Below are positions 38,322-46,803 of a stretch of 48,640 nucleotides of DNA, piece after piece (the first letter of the stretch is position 1; each line of letters opens with the position of its first letter). A program made the translations under genes and the position numbers. Under the pieces are notes generated by a model. That model was not told the DNA's origin and did no database searches. It saw nothing but the letters and a program-made list of their open reading frames with translations. Origin of the DNA: a virus; the IMG/VR virus record IMGVR_UViG_3300021417_000001, positions 1-48,640 of that record, one strand, 5' to 3'.

Positions 38322-40681
38322 CCATCCTGCACAGCCTGACCGATCCGGAAGCGCGCGAAGTCGTTGCATGGGAAGGTCCGTACATCGACTTCCTTGAGCA
38401 TCGTTTTCCAGGCGGGTTCAGCCAGCCGCATCGAACAGTGGACATGTCAAATGGTGGCGAGGTCTGGGGCGAGTCCGCGCTTGAACCTGTGGGAGAGCGC
38501 AATCTGACGTTGGCGTTCGCCCCGGGCGGAATAGACCCTTTCACCGCAGCGATCATCGTGGTGGCGTCCGTTGCCATATCGCTGGCTGTCACATTTTTGC
38601 TGACGCCGAAGGCACCTACGGCGGCTGATGGGAGCGGTGCTGGAGGTGTCTACAGTGTCAACTCGCAAGCCAATCAGGCCAGGCTTGGCGCGCCGGTTCC
38701 AGAACAGTTTGGCCAATGGGAGCGAACACCAGAGTACGCTTCGCAGAGCTATAGGGTTTATGCTGGCAATGAAGAGATCCGCTACTTCCTGCTGTGTCTG
38801 GGAGCAGGCAAGCATCAGGTAGACGGCGTGCGCATTGGCGACACCCCTGTCGCGGACCTGCCGTCTGGCATCATCGAGTACGAGACATATCAGCCAGCTG
38901 ATCATGGTTCGGCGCTGGGAACGATCGATGCCGATTTCGGCATTCACGAAAATGTGGCGACATCCGGCGAGGTCGACCAGCAAGAACTCAAGTCTCTGGA
39001 ACGCATCACCGATAGCCTGGTTGGCAGTGTGGTGCTGGTCGGAGACAATACGATCTCGTTCGAAGGTGAAATCGCCAACGCTGGAATATCTCCGGGCGAC
39101 CTTCTCATTGTGTCGACGCCAGCATCCATTGCTGGAACCTATTCGATCGCGTCCAGCACCACGACAAGCATCACAATCACCACGACCTTTCCGACAAGCG
39201 TGTTTGATGAGGTGATCAGCTTTCAGGTGAACGCGACGGGGGCTCAAGAGGCTGGACCATTCGTCGTCAATCGTTCAGGCACAACCACCCAGAAGATCGA
39301 GATAGACATTGAATTCCCGGCGGGCCTCTACATCCAGAAGGACAATGGCAGTTTCCAGAACCTGACCCTGAACTTCACAGCAAAGGTGCAAGAGATCGAT
39401 GACGCGGGCAACAATGTTGGATCACACACAAACCACGTCTTCAGCATCACCGAAGCCACCAGCACGCCACAGCGCAGGACCTGGCAGGTCACCAAGCCTT
39501 CAGGGCGTTACAAAGTAAGCCTGCGGCGTTCGGATTCTCAGGAGTTGAAAGCGCGTGATGCTCAGCGCTCTGTGTGGACTGGTCTGAAGGCGTATCTCGA
39601 CTACGACAACAGCGACACTCGATATGGTGATGTAACGCTGATGGCGATGAAAGTCACAGGCGCTCAGGCTATCTCCGGATCTTCGCAAAGCCGCATATTT
39701 GTGAAAAGCACCCGCGTCATCAATCAGCTTGGGACCACCACACCTGTTGCCGGTGGGAACCTCGCGGACGTGATGAGCCACATCTATGTCGACCAAGTGG
39801 GCAGGCCTTCTGGCGAACTGGATAGCGCGGCATTCTCCGCATTCAGATCGGCGCAGGCATCCCGATCCGGGTTCAATGGTGTCTTCGATAGCGTTGGTAC
39901 GGTGTGGAGCGCGTTGGAGACGGTTGCCGCACTCGGACGGGCGAAACCCTTCCCGAAGGCGATGACGCTCTCCCTGGTCACGGATGGGGTGAAGACGCGC
40001 AGTTCGCTGGTGGCGCCGCACAACACTTTGGAGGGTGGGGTCAGGGTCCAGTACAACTGGATTGATCCCGGCGGCTACGACGGTGTGGTGATTGAGTACT
40101 TCGACCCAGCCACGTTCGAGCGCAAGACAGCCAGTTGGCCCTCAGACGAAGACGATCTCATCAACCCGAAACAACAGAAGGCGCTTGGACTCACCAATGA
40201 CGCTGAAGCGTTGTCTATGGCAAAATACATCTGGCGCCAGATCACTCAGCGGAACGTCGAATTCAGCTGGCGGATGGAACTGGATGGCCGAAACTTCAAG
40301 CCATATGATCGCGTCGCAGTCGTTGTGCCAGAATTCAACTGGGCTGAAGCGGCTTTTGTCCGGTTCGTCAGTGGCAACGAAGTCACATTAAGCGAGCCAG
40401 CGCCAGCCGGCGCTCTTTCGGTCATCCTGAGAAAGTCAGATGGCTCCGTCAGCGACGTTTTGGGAGCAACCGGAAACGGGACGAATACGATCACACTCGA
40501 TAGCGCTCCACCGTTTGCGCTTCAGTACGATGGTACGCAGGTGCCGACTGTCTGCGCCTTTGCGCTTACATCCGAGTTCACAGTGCAGGATGTCACGATC
40601 ATGAAGGTGACCCCGGCGAAAACGTCCACAGCACTTGAGGCGGTGAATTACGACGCGACACTGTTTGATGGACTAGTCTGA
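38309..40681 (+). CDS. Tail tip / host specificity protein J-like
   Basis: 790 residues from the ATG at 38309; the longer frame from 38138 is antisense-like filler across the peptidase gene. N-terminal region with EVVAWEGPYIDFLEHRFPGG, one hydrophobic segment near 78-98 (FTAAIIVVASVAISLAVTFL), then a J-like series of beta domains (fibronectin-like and phage tail repeats), including VRIGDTPVADLPSGIIEYET and LSMAKYIWRQITQRNVEFSW. It probably contacts the receptor. Codon use and base composition become more AT-rich in its second half, suggesting mosaic exchange. Confidence 0.88.
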   Translation: MGTITILHSLTDPEAREVVAWEGPYIDFLEHRFPGGFSQPHRTVDMSNGGEVWGESALEPVGERNLTLAFAPGGIDPFTAAIIVVASVAISLAVTFLLTPKAPTAADGSGAGGVYSVNSQANQARLGAPVPEQFGQWERTPEYASQSYRVYAGNEEIRYFLLCLGAGKHQVDGVRIGDTPVADLPSGIIEYETYQPADHGSALGTIDADFGIHENVATSGEVDQQELKSLERITDSLVGSVVLVGDNTISFEGEIANAGISPGDLLIVSTPASIAGTYSIASSTTTSITITTTFPTSVFDEVISFQVNATGAQEAGPFVVNRSGTTTQKIEIDIEFPAGLYIQKDNGSFQNLTLNFTAKVQEIDDAGNNVGSHTNHVFSITEATSTPQRRTWQVTKPSGRYKVSLRRSDSQELKARDAQRSVWTGLKAYLDYDNSDTRYGDVTLMAMKVTGAQAISGSSQSRIFVKSTRVINQLGTTTPVAGGNLADVMSHIYVDQVGRPSGELDSAAFSAFRSAQASRSGFNGVFDSVGTVWSALETVAALGRAKPFPKAMTLSLVTDGVKTRSSLVAPHNTLEGGVRVQYNWIDPGGYDGVVIEYFDPATFERKTASWPSDEDDLINPKQQKALGLTNDAEALSMAKYIWRQITQRNVEFSWRMELDGRNFKPYDRVAVVVPEFNWAEAAFVRFVSGNEVTLSEPAPAGALSVILRKSDGSVSDVLGATGNGTNTITLDSAPPFALQYDGTQVPTVCAFALTSEFTVQDVTIMKVTPAKTSTALEAVNYDATLFDGLV

Positions 40682-41154
40682 TGGCAAACGTATTTACTTT
40701 TCCAGCCGCACTGCCGGTGCCAACGCTCTCGTCGGCAGGCGGTGACATCGACTTTGGCTATCAGAATAGCGCCATGCAAAACGGCGTCATCAGGCAACGA
40801 CAGACATTCGCGAACCAGCCTTTCAACCGGTCTGTCGAGTTGCTCCTCACCACTGTAGAGGCCTCGCGGCTCATAGCATTTCTAAGGTCACTTCAGGGCT
40901 CAAGCTTCGACATGGTACTGGCGGTGCCAGGCGAGCCTGAGAACGCCAGACCAACGGTTTCCGCCCGGTTCTTGGGAAACCTCAAGCAAAAGGCCACCAC
41001 CGGTCGGTTAGGACTTTATACCTTCGACGTATTCGTTGAGGCGCTTCCTGATGGTCCGTCCGATGATTATATCGAGTACTTCGATGCGCTGGCTGGAGAT
41101 CCGAATCCTTACTGGCAGGCTCTTGAGAACATAGTGAACAACTGGGGCGCCTAG
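40681..41154 (+). CDS. Tail tip-associated protein, unknown function
   Basis: 157 residues. Beta-rich (VFTFPAALPVPTLSSAGGDI, NRSVELLLTTVEASRLIAFL, RLGLYTFDVFVEALPDGPSD). It starts on the last base of the J-like gene (TGATG), so it is probably a structural partner of the tail tip. No named family was recognised. Confidence 0.65.
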   Translation: MANVFTFPAALPVPTLSSAGGDIDFGYQNSAMQNGVIRQRQTFANQPFNRSVELLLTTVEASRLIAFLRSLQGSSFDMVLAVPGEPENARPTVSARFLGNLKQKATTGRLGLYTFDVFVEALPDGPSDDYIEYFDALAGDPNPYWQALENIVNNWGA

Positions 41155-41185
41155 CTCGCGCCAAGAAGATAAATAGGAGCATTCG

Positions 41186-42694
41186 ATGGCTGATCTCAGC
41201 GGACTGTCGCCAACCCAAAAGATCGCGCGTGGCGCGCTCAACGAGCAAGCACGTGAAGACTGGGTCAACCAGCCCACGGGTACAGTTACGACGCCTGCGG
41301 GAACCGTCCTGAAAACCATTGGGCAGGTGATCCTTGATGCGCAGAACATGTTTGGCAACGAAGTCACTCAGCAAAAGGATGACTATGCGAGCTTGACGGC
41401 GATTGCTCCGGAAGATCGTTTCGACGGGCTGAACGTGTATGTGAAGTCGACGGGATCCATGTGGACCTTTGACGCCGCTTCTGCTGCAGGCGCAAATGGC
41501 GGAACCGTACTGGCTCCGGACTCCGGCTCCGGGCGCTGGCTTCTGAAGTTCTTCGGTCCACCAAAGGCGTCAGACTTCCCGTTGTCTGGCTCGGGCGTTG
41601 ACGCGCTCATCGGCGTGACCGGTATAGCGGACATCAACCAAAGCGTGTCGAACACCGACACGGCAATCAGTCTCGACTTCGGCCAGATGCTGAGGTTTGA
41701 ACCTGGAGCAGATATCTCTTCGTCCGGGGCAGGATCTTTGACGAATAACGGAGCACTGCTCAGATACAACTACAACCCTGACGGCTTCTCTTGGACAGGT
41801 TCGGCTACCCAGAACTACGAGGCGTTGTCAGTGGAGGTGGGGCCATTCGGCGCTCGGTCCTTTGGCAATATCGGCCTCCCGCACGCCATCTCAGGCGCGG
41901 TCTACGTGCCGTCAACTGCAAACATCGTCGCTCACGGCGCTGGACTTGCTGGCCACGCAAAAACAGAGAGTACGACCACCGGCGCGGTCGGCGTGTTTGG
42001 AGAGGCGGACGCGCGCGCGGATGGCGTGAACGTTTTCGGCGCCAACTTCGTTGCGAACGATCGAGGCTACGCTGCAGCGGGCGTGTTTGGAATTGAGATC
42101 GACGTCAATCAATCCAACGCGTCATCGACGGTATTTGGTATCTACATTGCCGGCGGGGGCACTGTGACGCCAGCAACCACTGCGCAAGCCATTCGCATCA
42201 ACCCTCTCGGCGTCGGAACGACTCCGAAGAAGCGCTGGACGCAAGCTATCGCGTTCACTGATGGAAGTGCTGATACCGCGCTAGAGATCGGCTCCATTGA
42301 AGAGACAGTCTCTGGGCCTCAGCTGATTGAAGCTTTCCGCCGCGATGGAGGCGGGTCGCGTCTGGCGCATTACACTATCGGTGGCGATGGAACCGGGAAC
42401 ACCTTCTTTCGTCAGGAAGCGTCGGGAGCCATATTCGATATCGAATTGAGCGATGGCGCGGGCGGCTACAACAGGAACCTGAGGCTGTACGGCGGAAACG
42501 TCGGCGTAGGTTACAACGGCCTGCCAGGGCACACACTCCACGTGGGCGGCCGGATATGCTTCGCGCCTGGCTCATCAGTGACGCCAGGCAACGATGGTGA
42601 AGTCGTCTTTGAGCTGACCAACAATACAACCCTTACCGTGAAGGCGAAGGGTAGCGATTCAACAGTGCGTAGCGGAACCGTTGCGCTTTCATAG
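41186..42694 (+). CDS. Tail fibre / receptor-binding protein
   Basis: 502 residues. The N-terminus (LSGLSPTQKIARGALNEQAR) probably anchors to the tail. A segment near 65-115 (PEDRFDGLNVYVKSTGSMWT, SGRWLLKFFG) is a repeat-like tail-fibre motif. The remainder is Gly/Ala/Thr/Asn-rich beta structure with a C-terminal trimer-like part (NLRLYGGNVGVGYNGLPGHT, LHVGGRICFAPGSS). AT-rich for this genome, consistent with recent exchange of a host-range gene. AGGAG precedes the ATG. Confidence 0.8.
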   Translation: MADLSGLSPTQKIARGALNEQAREDWVNQPTGTVTTPAGTVLKTIGQVILDAQNMFGNEVTQQKDDYASLTAIAPEDRFDGLNVYVKSTGSMWTFDAASAAGANGGTVLAPDSGSGRWLLKFFGPPKASDFPLSGSGVDALIGVTGIADINQSVSNTDTAISLDFGQMLRFEPGADISSSGAGSLTNNGALLRYNYNPDGFSWTGSATQNYEALSVEVGPFGARSFGNIGLPHAISGAVYVPSTANIVAHGAGLAGHAKTESTTTGAVGVFGEADARADGVNVFGANFVANDRGYAAAGVFGIEIDVNQSNASSTVFGIYIAGGGTVTPATTAQAIRINPLGVGTTPKKRWTQAIAFTDGSADTALEIGSIEETVSGPQLIEAFRRDGGGSRLAHYTIGGDGTGNTFFRQEASGAIFDIELSDGAGGYNRNLRLYGGNVGVGYNGLPGHTLHVGGRICFAPGSSVTPGNDGEVVFELTNNTTLTVKAKGSDSTVRSGTVALS

Positions 42695-42703
42695 GAGACC
42701 GAA

Positions 42704-43003
42704 ATGGAAGTTAATCTTGATAAAGTACTGGTGGACCTCGCCGGACAACCTTTGGAGCCAAGAATAACGCTGGGTGACGTCCTCCTAACGGCAGCCACTG
42801 CAGGGATACCGGAGGATCAGGGCGCCAGCGGGGAAAAGAAAATGAAGCTGTACCGTCTAGCCCAGAAAATATCCAAAGACGGCACGAGTCATTTGACGGC
42901 TGAGGAAGTGACGATGATCAAATCGCGGGTGAACGCGGTTTATCCGAGTCCTCTCCTGTACGGTCAGGTTTCTGATTTGATTGATCCGCCGGAGACGGTC
43001 TAG
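42704..43003 (+). CDS. Hypothetical protein after the tail fibre
   Basis: 99 residues. MEVNLDKVLVDLAGQPLEPR, LGDVLLTAATAGIP, KMKLYRLAQKISKDGTSHLT and AEEVTMIKSRVNAVYPSPLL: a small helical protein of the type found directly after tail fibre genes, sometimes with fibre-assembly roles. Function unproven. It is the last gene of the structural run. Confidence 0.7.
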   Translation: MEVNLDKVLVDLAGQPLEPRITLGDVLLTAATAGIPEDQGASGEKKMKLYRLAQKISKDGTSHLTAEEVTMIKSRVNAVYPSPLLYGQVSDLIDPPETV

Positions 43004-43110
43004 AAGCCGTGCTGGGTTACTTGGTAGATCACCATCAGCCACACAGCCCAGAAAAGTCCCCACCCAGCCAGTTTGAGTAAGCGGGAACGCCCCGCTGGTG
43101 TCGTAGCCAT
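43000..43110 (-). CDS. 36-residue single-TM miniprotein, convergent
   Basis: Minus-strand frame from the ATG at 43110: a short basic N-terminus (MATTPAGRSRLLK) and one membrane segment (GWGLFWAVWLMVIYQV), ending at a TAG at 43000-43002 that overlaps the end of the rightward fibre-associated gene. AAGGGGA lies seven bases before the ATG. It fills a gap otherwise empty of genes. A real small membrane protein is plausible; promoter unknown. Confidence 0.48.
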   Translation of the reverse strand: MATTPAGRSRLLKLAGWGLFWAVWLMVIYQVTQHGF

Positions 43111-43227
43111 AGTCTATCCCCTTCGCGCTATTTGAGCCGGACGATAGCCCATTGTCCTGAAGTTGCAACGACAAACCTGATGCCCCTCAGACTGAGGAGT
43201 CCTGAGTAGCGTAACCATCGCCCAAAC

Positions 43228-43254
43228 AGCCACGCGCTTTGCGTGGCTTTTTTT
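43228..43254 (+). terminator. Intrinsic terminator after the tail operon
   Basis: AGCCACGC (43228-43235), loop GCTTT, GCGTGGCT (43241-43248), followed by a run of seven T. A perfect 8-bp stem. It should stop rightward transcription of the structural genes, or be read through into the lysis genes that begin 28 bp later. Confidence 0.9.
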
Positions 43255-43281
43255 GTGCCTGACAAGCAAAGGAGACCCCCA

Positions 43282-43665
43282 ATGTCAGACAAATCCAGTA
43301 AGGAAATCGCTGTTGAAATGGCCTTCCAAGGCATGCTGCCCCTGATGGCCCAGCGCCTGCGGAACAGCGAACAATACCAGGCGATCATCAAGTCGATTGC
43401 CGAAGCGCGCGTCACCGCCCGCGATGTGCGTGCACAAGCGCGCTCGCGCATCGAAGAAATCATGACCGAAGCGCTGAACCGGATCGATGAAACGGACCAG
43501 CTGATTGAGGAAAAGCTGGCCGCACTGGAAACGCAGGCGTCTGATTTCCTGACCGAACACGGGCTGACCAGTGTGCTGGCAGACATCAGGGCGGCGGAAC
43601 CGGCCAAGCCGGAACCGTCGGCAACCGATAGCGATTACCCGGTTGCACAGGAAAGCGCGGACTAG
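43282..43665 (+). CDS. Helical protein of the lysis region, unknown function
   Basis: 127 residues from the ATG at 43282 (AAGGAG upstream). Residues 30-95 are helical and coiled-coil-like (SEQYQAIIKSIAEARVTARD, EALNRIDETDQLIEEKLAAL). The tail is Pro/Ala/Ser-rich. It is the first gene after the terminator. No family was recognised. Confidence 0.65.
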   Translation: MSDKSSKEIAVEMAFQGMLPLMAQRLRNSEQYQAIIKSIAEARVTARDVRAQARSRIEEIMTEALNRIDETDQLIEEKLAALETQASDFLTEHGLTSVLADIRAAEPAKPEPSATDSDYPVAQESAD

Positions 43666-43667
43666 CC

Positions 43668-44228
43668 ATGCTGTTCCAAGCAACGCAGGTCCGGCCCGTA
43701 TCCGCTGAGGTGCGCGCCGGACTTGTGCTTTCCTGGGAGGATGTACGCAAGACCGGCGCGACCCGTCAGGGACGGCCGGAATACGAAATCAAGCGGAAAC
43801 TATGGTTCCGGGGTTTCGAAGTGCCAGCCGGGTTCGTGTTCGACGTGCACTCCCTCCCACGCCTCTTGCGTCCGTGGCAACCGCGCCACCCGCAATGGTG
43901 GGGGCCGGCGGCCATCCATGACTGGGCGCTGGAAAGCGGGCTTGTGTCGATCGAGGAAGCCAATCGGCTTTACATGGCGGCGATGCAGGATCTGGGCGTG
44001 CGCTGGATTCACCGCACGGTTGCCTTCGCTGGCGTCGAGTTTGCGCGGCTCGCCTTCCCAAATCGCATCACCTGCATTGATCCGGATAATGCCCCGCTGG
44101 TCGAGGCCGTGTCAGGCCGGGACATGGTGTTCAAGGAAGACATGCCGAGCGTCCGCAAGGCCGTGTTCATGGCCGCGAAAGCGGCGGCCAAGGGCTACCT
44201 CGTTTCGAAAGGAGTGCCGCTGCCATGA
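43668..44228 (+). CDS. DUF1353 family protein
   Basis: 186 residues. GFEVPAGFVFDVHSLPRLLR, WWGPAAIHDWALESGLVSIE, ANRLYMAAMQDLGVRWIHRT: the F-D-x-x-S-x-P and A-x-x-x-H-D-W-x-Y/A-L blocks mark DUF1353, a family found beside phage endolysins. Its role is unknown; a lysis or structural accessory has been suggested by context. ATGA overlap with the endolysin gene. Confidence 0.88.
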   Translation: MLFQATQVRPVSAEVRAGLVLSWEDVRKTGATRQGRPEYEIKRKLWFRGFEVPAGFVFDVHSLPRLLRPWQPRHPQWWGPAAIHDWALESGLVSIEEANRLYMAAMQDLGVRWIHRTVAFAGVEFARLAFPNRITCIDPDNAPLVEAVSGRDMVFKEDMPSVRKAVFMAAKAAAKGYLVSKGVPLP

Positions 44229-44827
44229 TTGCTGTGTACTCTGAGAACTTCCTGATGGCCTTTGCTGAAACAATGGCGCATGAGGGCGGCTATGTGAACC
44301 ACCCGGACGATCCCGGTGGGATGACCTTCCGGGGGATCACCCGCAAGGCTTATGCCGCGTGGAAGCGTGTGCCGGTTTCCTCAATCACCGAACAGCAGAT
44401 GCGGAACATTCCGCTGGCTGAGTGTCAGCAGTTCTATCACGAGAATTACTGGCTGCCGGTGGGCGGGGATGACCTGCCAGGCGGGCTTGACTTCGTTGTC
44501 TGGGATATTGGCGTGAACAGCGGCCCCAAACGGGGTGTGAAGATGCTGCAGAAGGGCATCAACAAGCTAGGCCGGATCAAGGTCCAGGTTGATGGGGTCA
44601 TCGGTCCAAAGACGATCAGCGCGGCTGGCTATGCCAACGTTTTCGATCTGATTGATGAGATCGGGAACACCCGGCTGTGGTTCTACATCAGCCTGTCCAC
44701 GTTCAAGACCTTCGGCGGAGGCTGGATGAAGCGCCTGCTGAAGGTAACCAGTTTCGGCACGGCAATGGCGCTGGGCCGAGCACAGGCGGTGATCATGTCC
44801 CGCCAAACCCACCGAGGCGGCGCGTAA
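44225..44827 (+). CDS. Endolysin, glycoside hydrolase family 108
   Basis: 200 residues. The N-terminal catalytic motif HEGGYVNHPDDPGGMTFRGI (Glu of EGGY is catalytic in the family), then ITEQQMRNIPLAECQQFYHE and YWLPVGGDDLPGGLDFVVWD. The C-terminal part has a peptidoglycan-binding-like segment (KLGRIKVQVDGVIGPKTISA). It cleaves the glycan strands of the cell wall. There is no signal peptide, so release needs a holin, likely among the small membrane genes downstream. Confidence 0.93.
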   Translation: MIAVYSENFLMAFAETMAHEGGYVNHPDDPGGMTFRGITRKAYAAWKRVPVSSITEQQMRNIPLAECQQFYHENYWLPVGGDDLPGGLDFVVWDIGVNSGPKRGVKMLQKGINKLGRIKVQVDGVIGPKTISAAGYANVFDLIDEIGNTRLWFYISLSTFKTFGGGWMKRLLKVTSFGTAMALGRAQAVIMSRQTHRGGA

Positions 44828-44949
44828 TGAAGCCCCTCCGCAGGGCCGCTGTCATCGTGGCCCTGTTTGTTTTCCCCCTCACAATCCTTGCGGTGTGGTT
44901 CGGCCTCGTGATGGCCGGTCATGCCGTGTGGCGTTACGGCGCCCACTGA
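44827..44949 (+). CDS. Small membrane protein, possible lysis protein
   Basis: 40 residues from the ATG at 44827 (TAATG junction with the endolysin). Basic start, one long hydrophobic segment (AVIVALFVFPLTILAVWFGL). Size and place fit a pinholin-like or spanin-like accessory, but no family is recognised. Confidence 0.6.
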   Translation: MKPLRRAAVIVALFVFPLTILAVWFGLVMAGHAVWRYGAH

Positions 44950-44972
44950 CAGTCAATGAAAGGACTGAACCC

Positions 44973-45566
44973 ATGACCCATGTGAAACGTGTAATGATCG
45001 GCCTAGCGGCCATTTGCTCTCTCGGCCTGATTACGGCCTGTGCCAGTTTTGCCGGCCTGACCGCTGTTCAGGAACGCGAGGCGACACCGCGAGCGGCCGC
45101 ATTGATGATGCAGGCAGACATTGAGCCGGTTGTTTCCGAGCTGGCTGATGCCTGCGAGGCTGGCTTGCTGGATTCCGGCACGACTGACCTGATTGCCAGA
45201 TATGCGGACCCGATCCGCACTGCGATTGGTGCGTATGCATCCAGTGCACGCCCCTGCATCGTCGTTGATGGCAAGCTGATCACGGATCCAGCCGCCGGCG
45301 GGACTTGCTATCGCGGATCTGTCCAGCAGGCGTCCTCAGCCGTCCCATCAGTGTTGAAGGAAGTTGGCCTCGCTGTCGGGGGCGAGATCGGCAAGAAGGC
45401 TTTTCTGGCTGGCGTGGTTGCCACCAGCTTTGTCAGCCGCGGCGATGCCACCTCCGTGGATGGCTTTGATACCGAATACGTCGATTACTCGCTGACAGCG
45501 TTTGATGACACCTGGGCTTCGGTTCAGGCGGACGCTGACCGGCTGCAAGCCTGTGCGGCTGGATAG
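44973..45566 (+). CDS. Phage lipoprotein
   Basis: 197 residues from the ATG at 44973 (AAGGA upstream). The signal peptide MTHVKRVMIGLAAICSLGLI is followed by the lipobox LITAC, so the mature N-terminus is Cys23. The mature domain is mostly helical with few Cys. Lipoproteins in the lysis cassette may act as outer-membrane spanin partners or as superinfection exclusion factors; too long for a classical Rz1. Confidence 0.8.
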   Translation: MTHVKRVMIGLAAICSLGLITACASFAGLTAVQEREATPRAAALMMQADIEPVVSELADACEAGLLDSGTTDLIARYADPIRTAIGAYASSARPCIVVDGKLITDPAAGGTCYRGSVQQASSAVPSVLKEVGLAVGGEIGKKAFLAGVVATSFVSRGDATSVDGFDTEYVDYSLTAFDDTWASVQADADRLQACAAG

Positions 45567-45579
45567 TAATCTGACGTAG

Positions 45580-45628
45580 GAGCGCGGCCGGGCGGATAGC
45601 TTGGGGGCTTGGCCGTCTGGCCGCGCTC
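45580..45628 (+). other. Inverted repeat upstream of a membrane-protein gene
   Basis: GAGCGCGGCC (45580-45589) and GGCCGCGCTC (45619-45628) are perfect 10-bp inverted arms around a 29-base loop rich in GG. There is no T-run, so it is a poor terminator. It may be an RNA structure between the lipoprotein gene and the gene at 45656, for example protecting or delaying one of the lysis messages. Confidence 0.55.
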
Positions 45629-45655
45629 TATCTCACCAAACGCAGGGGGTGACCT

Positions 45656-46096
45656 ATGGCACCTTACAAGTTTGTAGCGCATTCCGGCGAGGTCATTCTG
45701 GGGATGGTCGCCGGGGCCGGCAGTGCGGCTGTGGGAGCCATTGGCGGTTCAGAATTCAATAGCCTTATATTCGCCGCAGCCTGTGCAGGATCTGCAACAG
45801 CGATTGCGTTCAATGCTTTCAACAGCGCGGAAAAGGAGGTTGGCACGATCGTGCGCCGGGTCACCCGGTCATTCGTGTTCTTTCTAATCGGTGTCAGCTT
45901 CGGGCTGTTCATGGGCACGTCATTCGCCGGCATCTTTCCCGGCGTTGATCGGATTGGTGGCACCTATCTCGGCGGACTGATGGGGTATGGACTGGTAGCG
46001 TTGCTGCTGAGTGGCACCATGCGGGAAGGATTGTTGGAAGCGTTTCTCGCTGTCCTGCGTTTAATCACTAAGGACAAAGACGATGACCATAGCTGA
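45656..46096 (+). CDS. Multi-TM membrane protein, holin candidate
   Basis: 146 residues with at least three or four hydrophobic segments (VILGMVAGAGSAAVGAIGG, LIFAAACAGSATAIAFNAF, FVFFLIGVSFGLFMGTSFAG, YLGGLMGYGLVALLLSG) and a charged C-terminal tail (ITKDKDDDHS). This is the holin pattern: small, multi-TM, charged cytoplasmic end, close to the endolysin. Assignment is by topology and position only. GGGGG precedes the ATG. It overlaps the next gene by 14 bp. Confidence 0.68.
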   Translation: MAPYKFVAHSGEVILGMVAGAGSAAVGAIGGSEFNSLIFAAACAGSATAIAFNAFNSAEKEVGTIVRRVTRSFVFFLIGVSFGLFMGTSFAGIFPGVDRIGGTYLGGLMGYGLVALLLSGTMREGLLEAFLAVLRLITKDKDDDHS

Positions 46097-46493
46097 CCTG
46101 ATCAACGCGCACGAAACACCCATCCTCATTATCGCCTGTTTGGTTCAGGTGATGTTCGCCTTCTTTGTCCTCGTGGCCACGGCGGAGCAGCCGGTGATGA
46201 CGCCAAGCCTGCCTTGGGTGAAAGCTGATCACAGGGGATGGCAAAACCTGCTGAGGTTCCTGATTTGCATGGGATGGATCGGCATCATTTTCGGTGCCTC
46301 GCTGTCAGCCAGCGGAATCTTCCTCGACATGACGGGCCATGCCCCACACACCATCAGCCAGGCGCAGAATGATTTCGGGGTGCTTGTATCCCGACTGTCC
46401 GGCGCGGTGATTATCCCGCATGCGGCCTATGTATCGTGGCGATTTGTGGTTCTTTGGGTGCAGTGCGAGCGTGAGCGAAAGCAGAATGGGTGA
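46083..46493 (+). CDS. Three-TM membrane protein, lysis cassette
   Basis: 136 residues. Hydrophobic segments near residues 12-33 (TPILIIACLVQVMFAFFVLV), 58-80 (FLICMGWIGIIFGASLSASG) and 103-125 (LSGAVIIPHAAYVSWRFVVL), with a basic end (CERERKQNG). It may be a second holin or antiholin paired with the 45656 gene, with which it is translationally coupled. No family was recognised. Confidence 0.62.
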   Translation: MTIADLINAHETPILIIACLVQVMFAFFVLVATAEQPVMTPSLPWVKADHRGWQNLLRFLICMGWIGIIFGASLSASGIFLDMTGHAPHTISQAQNDFGVLVSRLSGAVIIPHAAYVSWRFVVLWVQCERERKQNG

Positions 46494-46623
46494 AAATCGC
46501 GCCAGTTTGACCGCTGGCGGGTTATTTTCGCTTTTGGGTGCAGGAGCAGCAGAATTCAAAACGCGCGCTGACGGCCATTCTAGGGCGATGGTGCCCCATG
46601 TTAAGAATTGGGGCGGGAAGTGA
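46486..46623 (+). CDS. Doubtful 45-residue protein
   Basis: The frame from the ATG at 46486 overlaps the previous stop by 8 bp and gives MGENRASLTAGGLFSLLGAG followed by a basic stretch. It has only a weak ribosome site and no recognisable motif. It is listed because it occupies part of a 200-bp stretch before the terminator pair that otherwise holds nothing I can identify. Confidence 0.25.
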   Translation: MGENRASLTAGGLFSLLGAGAAEFKTRADGHSRAMVPHVKNWGGK

Positions 46624-46694
46624 TGGCCGGGCGCAACTTCATGATTTGATGGAAAATCGACGTTAAACGAAAATCGTTCCACACCTAATTGGAT

Positions 46695-46725
46695 CGCCCC
46701 GGCCGGAGGGCTGGGGCGTTTTTTT
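46695..46725 (+). terminator. Intrinsic terminator of the lysis operon
   Basis: CGCCCCGGCC (46695-46704), loop GGAG, GGCTGGGGCG (46709-46718) with a single G-T pair, then seven T (46719-46725). A very strong rightward terminator, placed between the lysis operon and the convergent cargo gene. Confidence 0.92.
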
Positions 46726-46758
46726 GTGTCTGAATTCGGGGTTATTTGCAGAAAGTGC

Positions 46759-46793
46759 AAAAAAAAGCCCCCGCGCCAGATGGCAACGGGGGC
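46759..46793 (-). terminator. Intrinsic terminator of the leftward membrane-protein gene
   Basis: On the minus strand GCCCCCG (46793-46787) pairs with CGGGGGC (46773-46767), a 13-base loop between, followed by eight T (plus-strand A run 46759-46766). It lies 11 bp past the stop of the gene at 46804 and faces the lysis terminator, isolating the cargo module. Confidence 0.92.
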
Positions 46794-46803
46794 AAGTTCA
46801 CGC

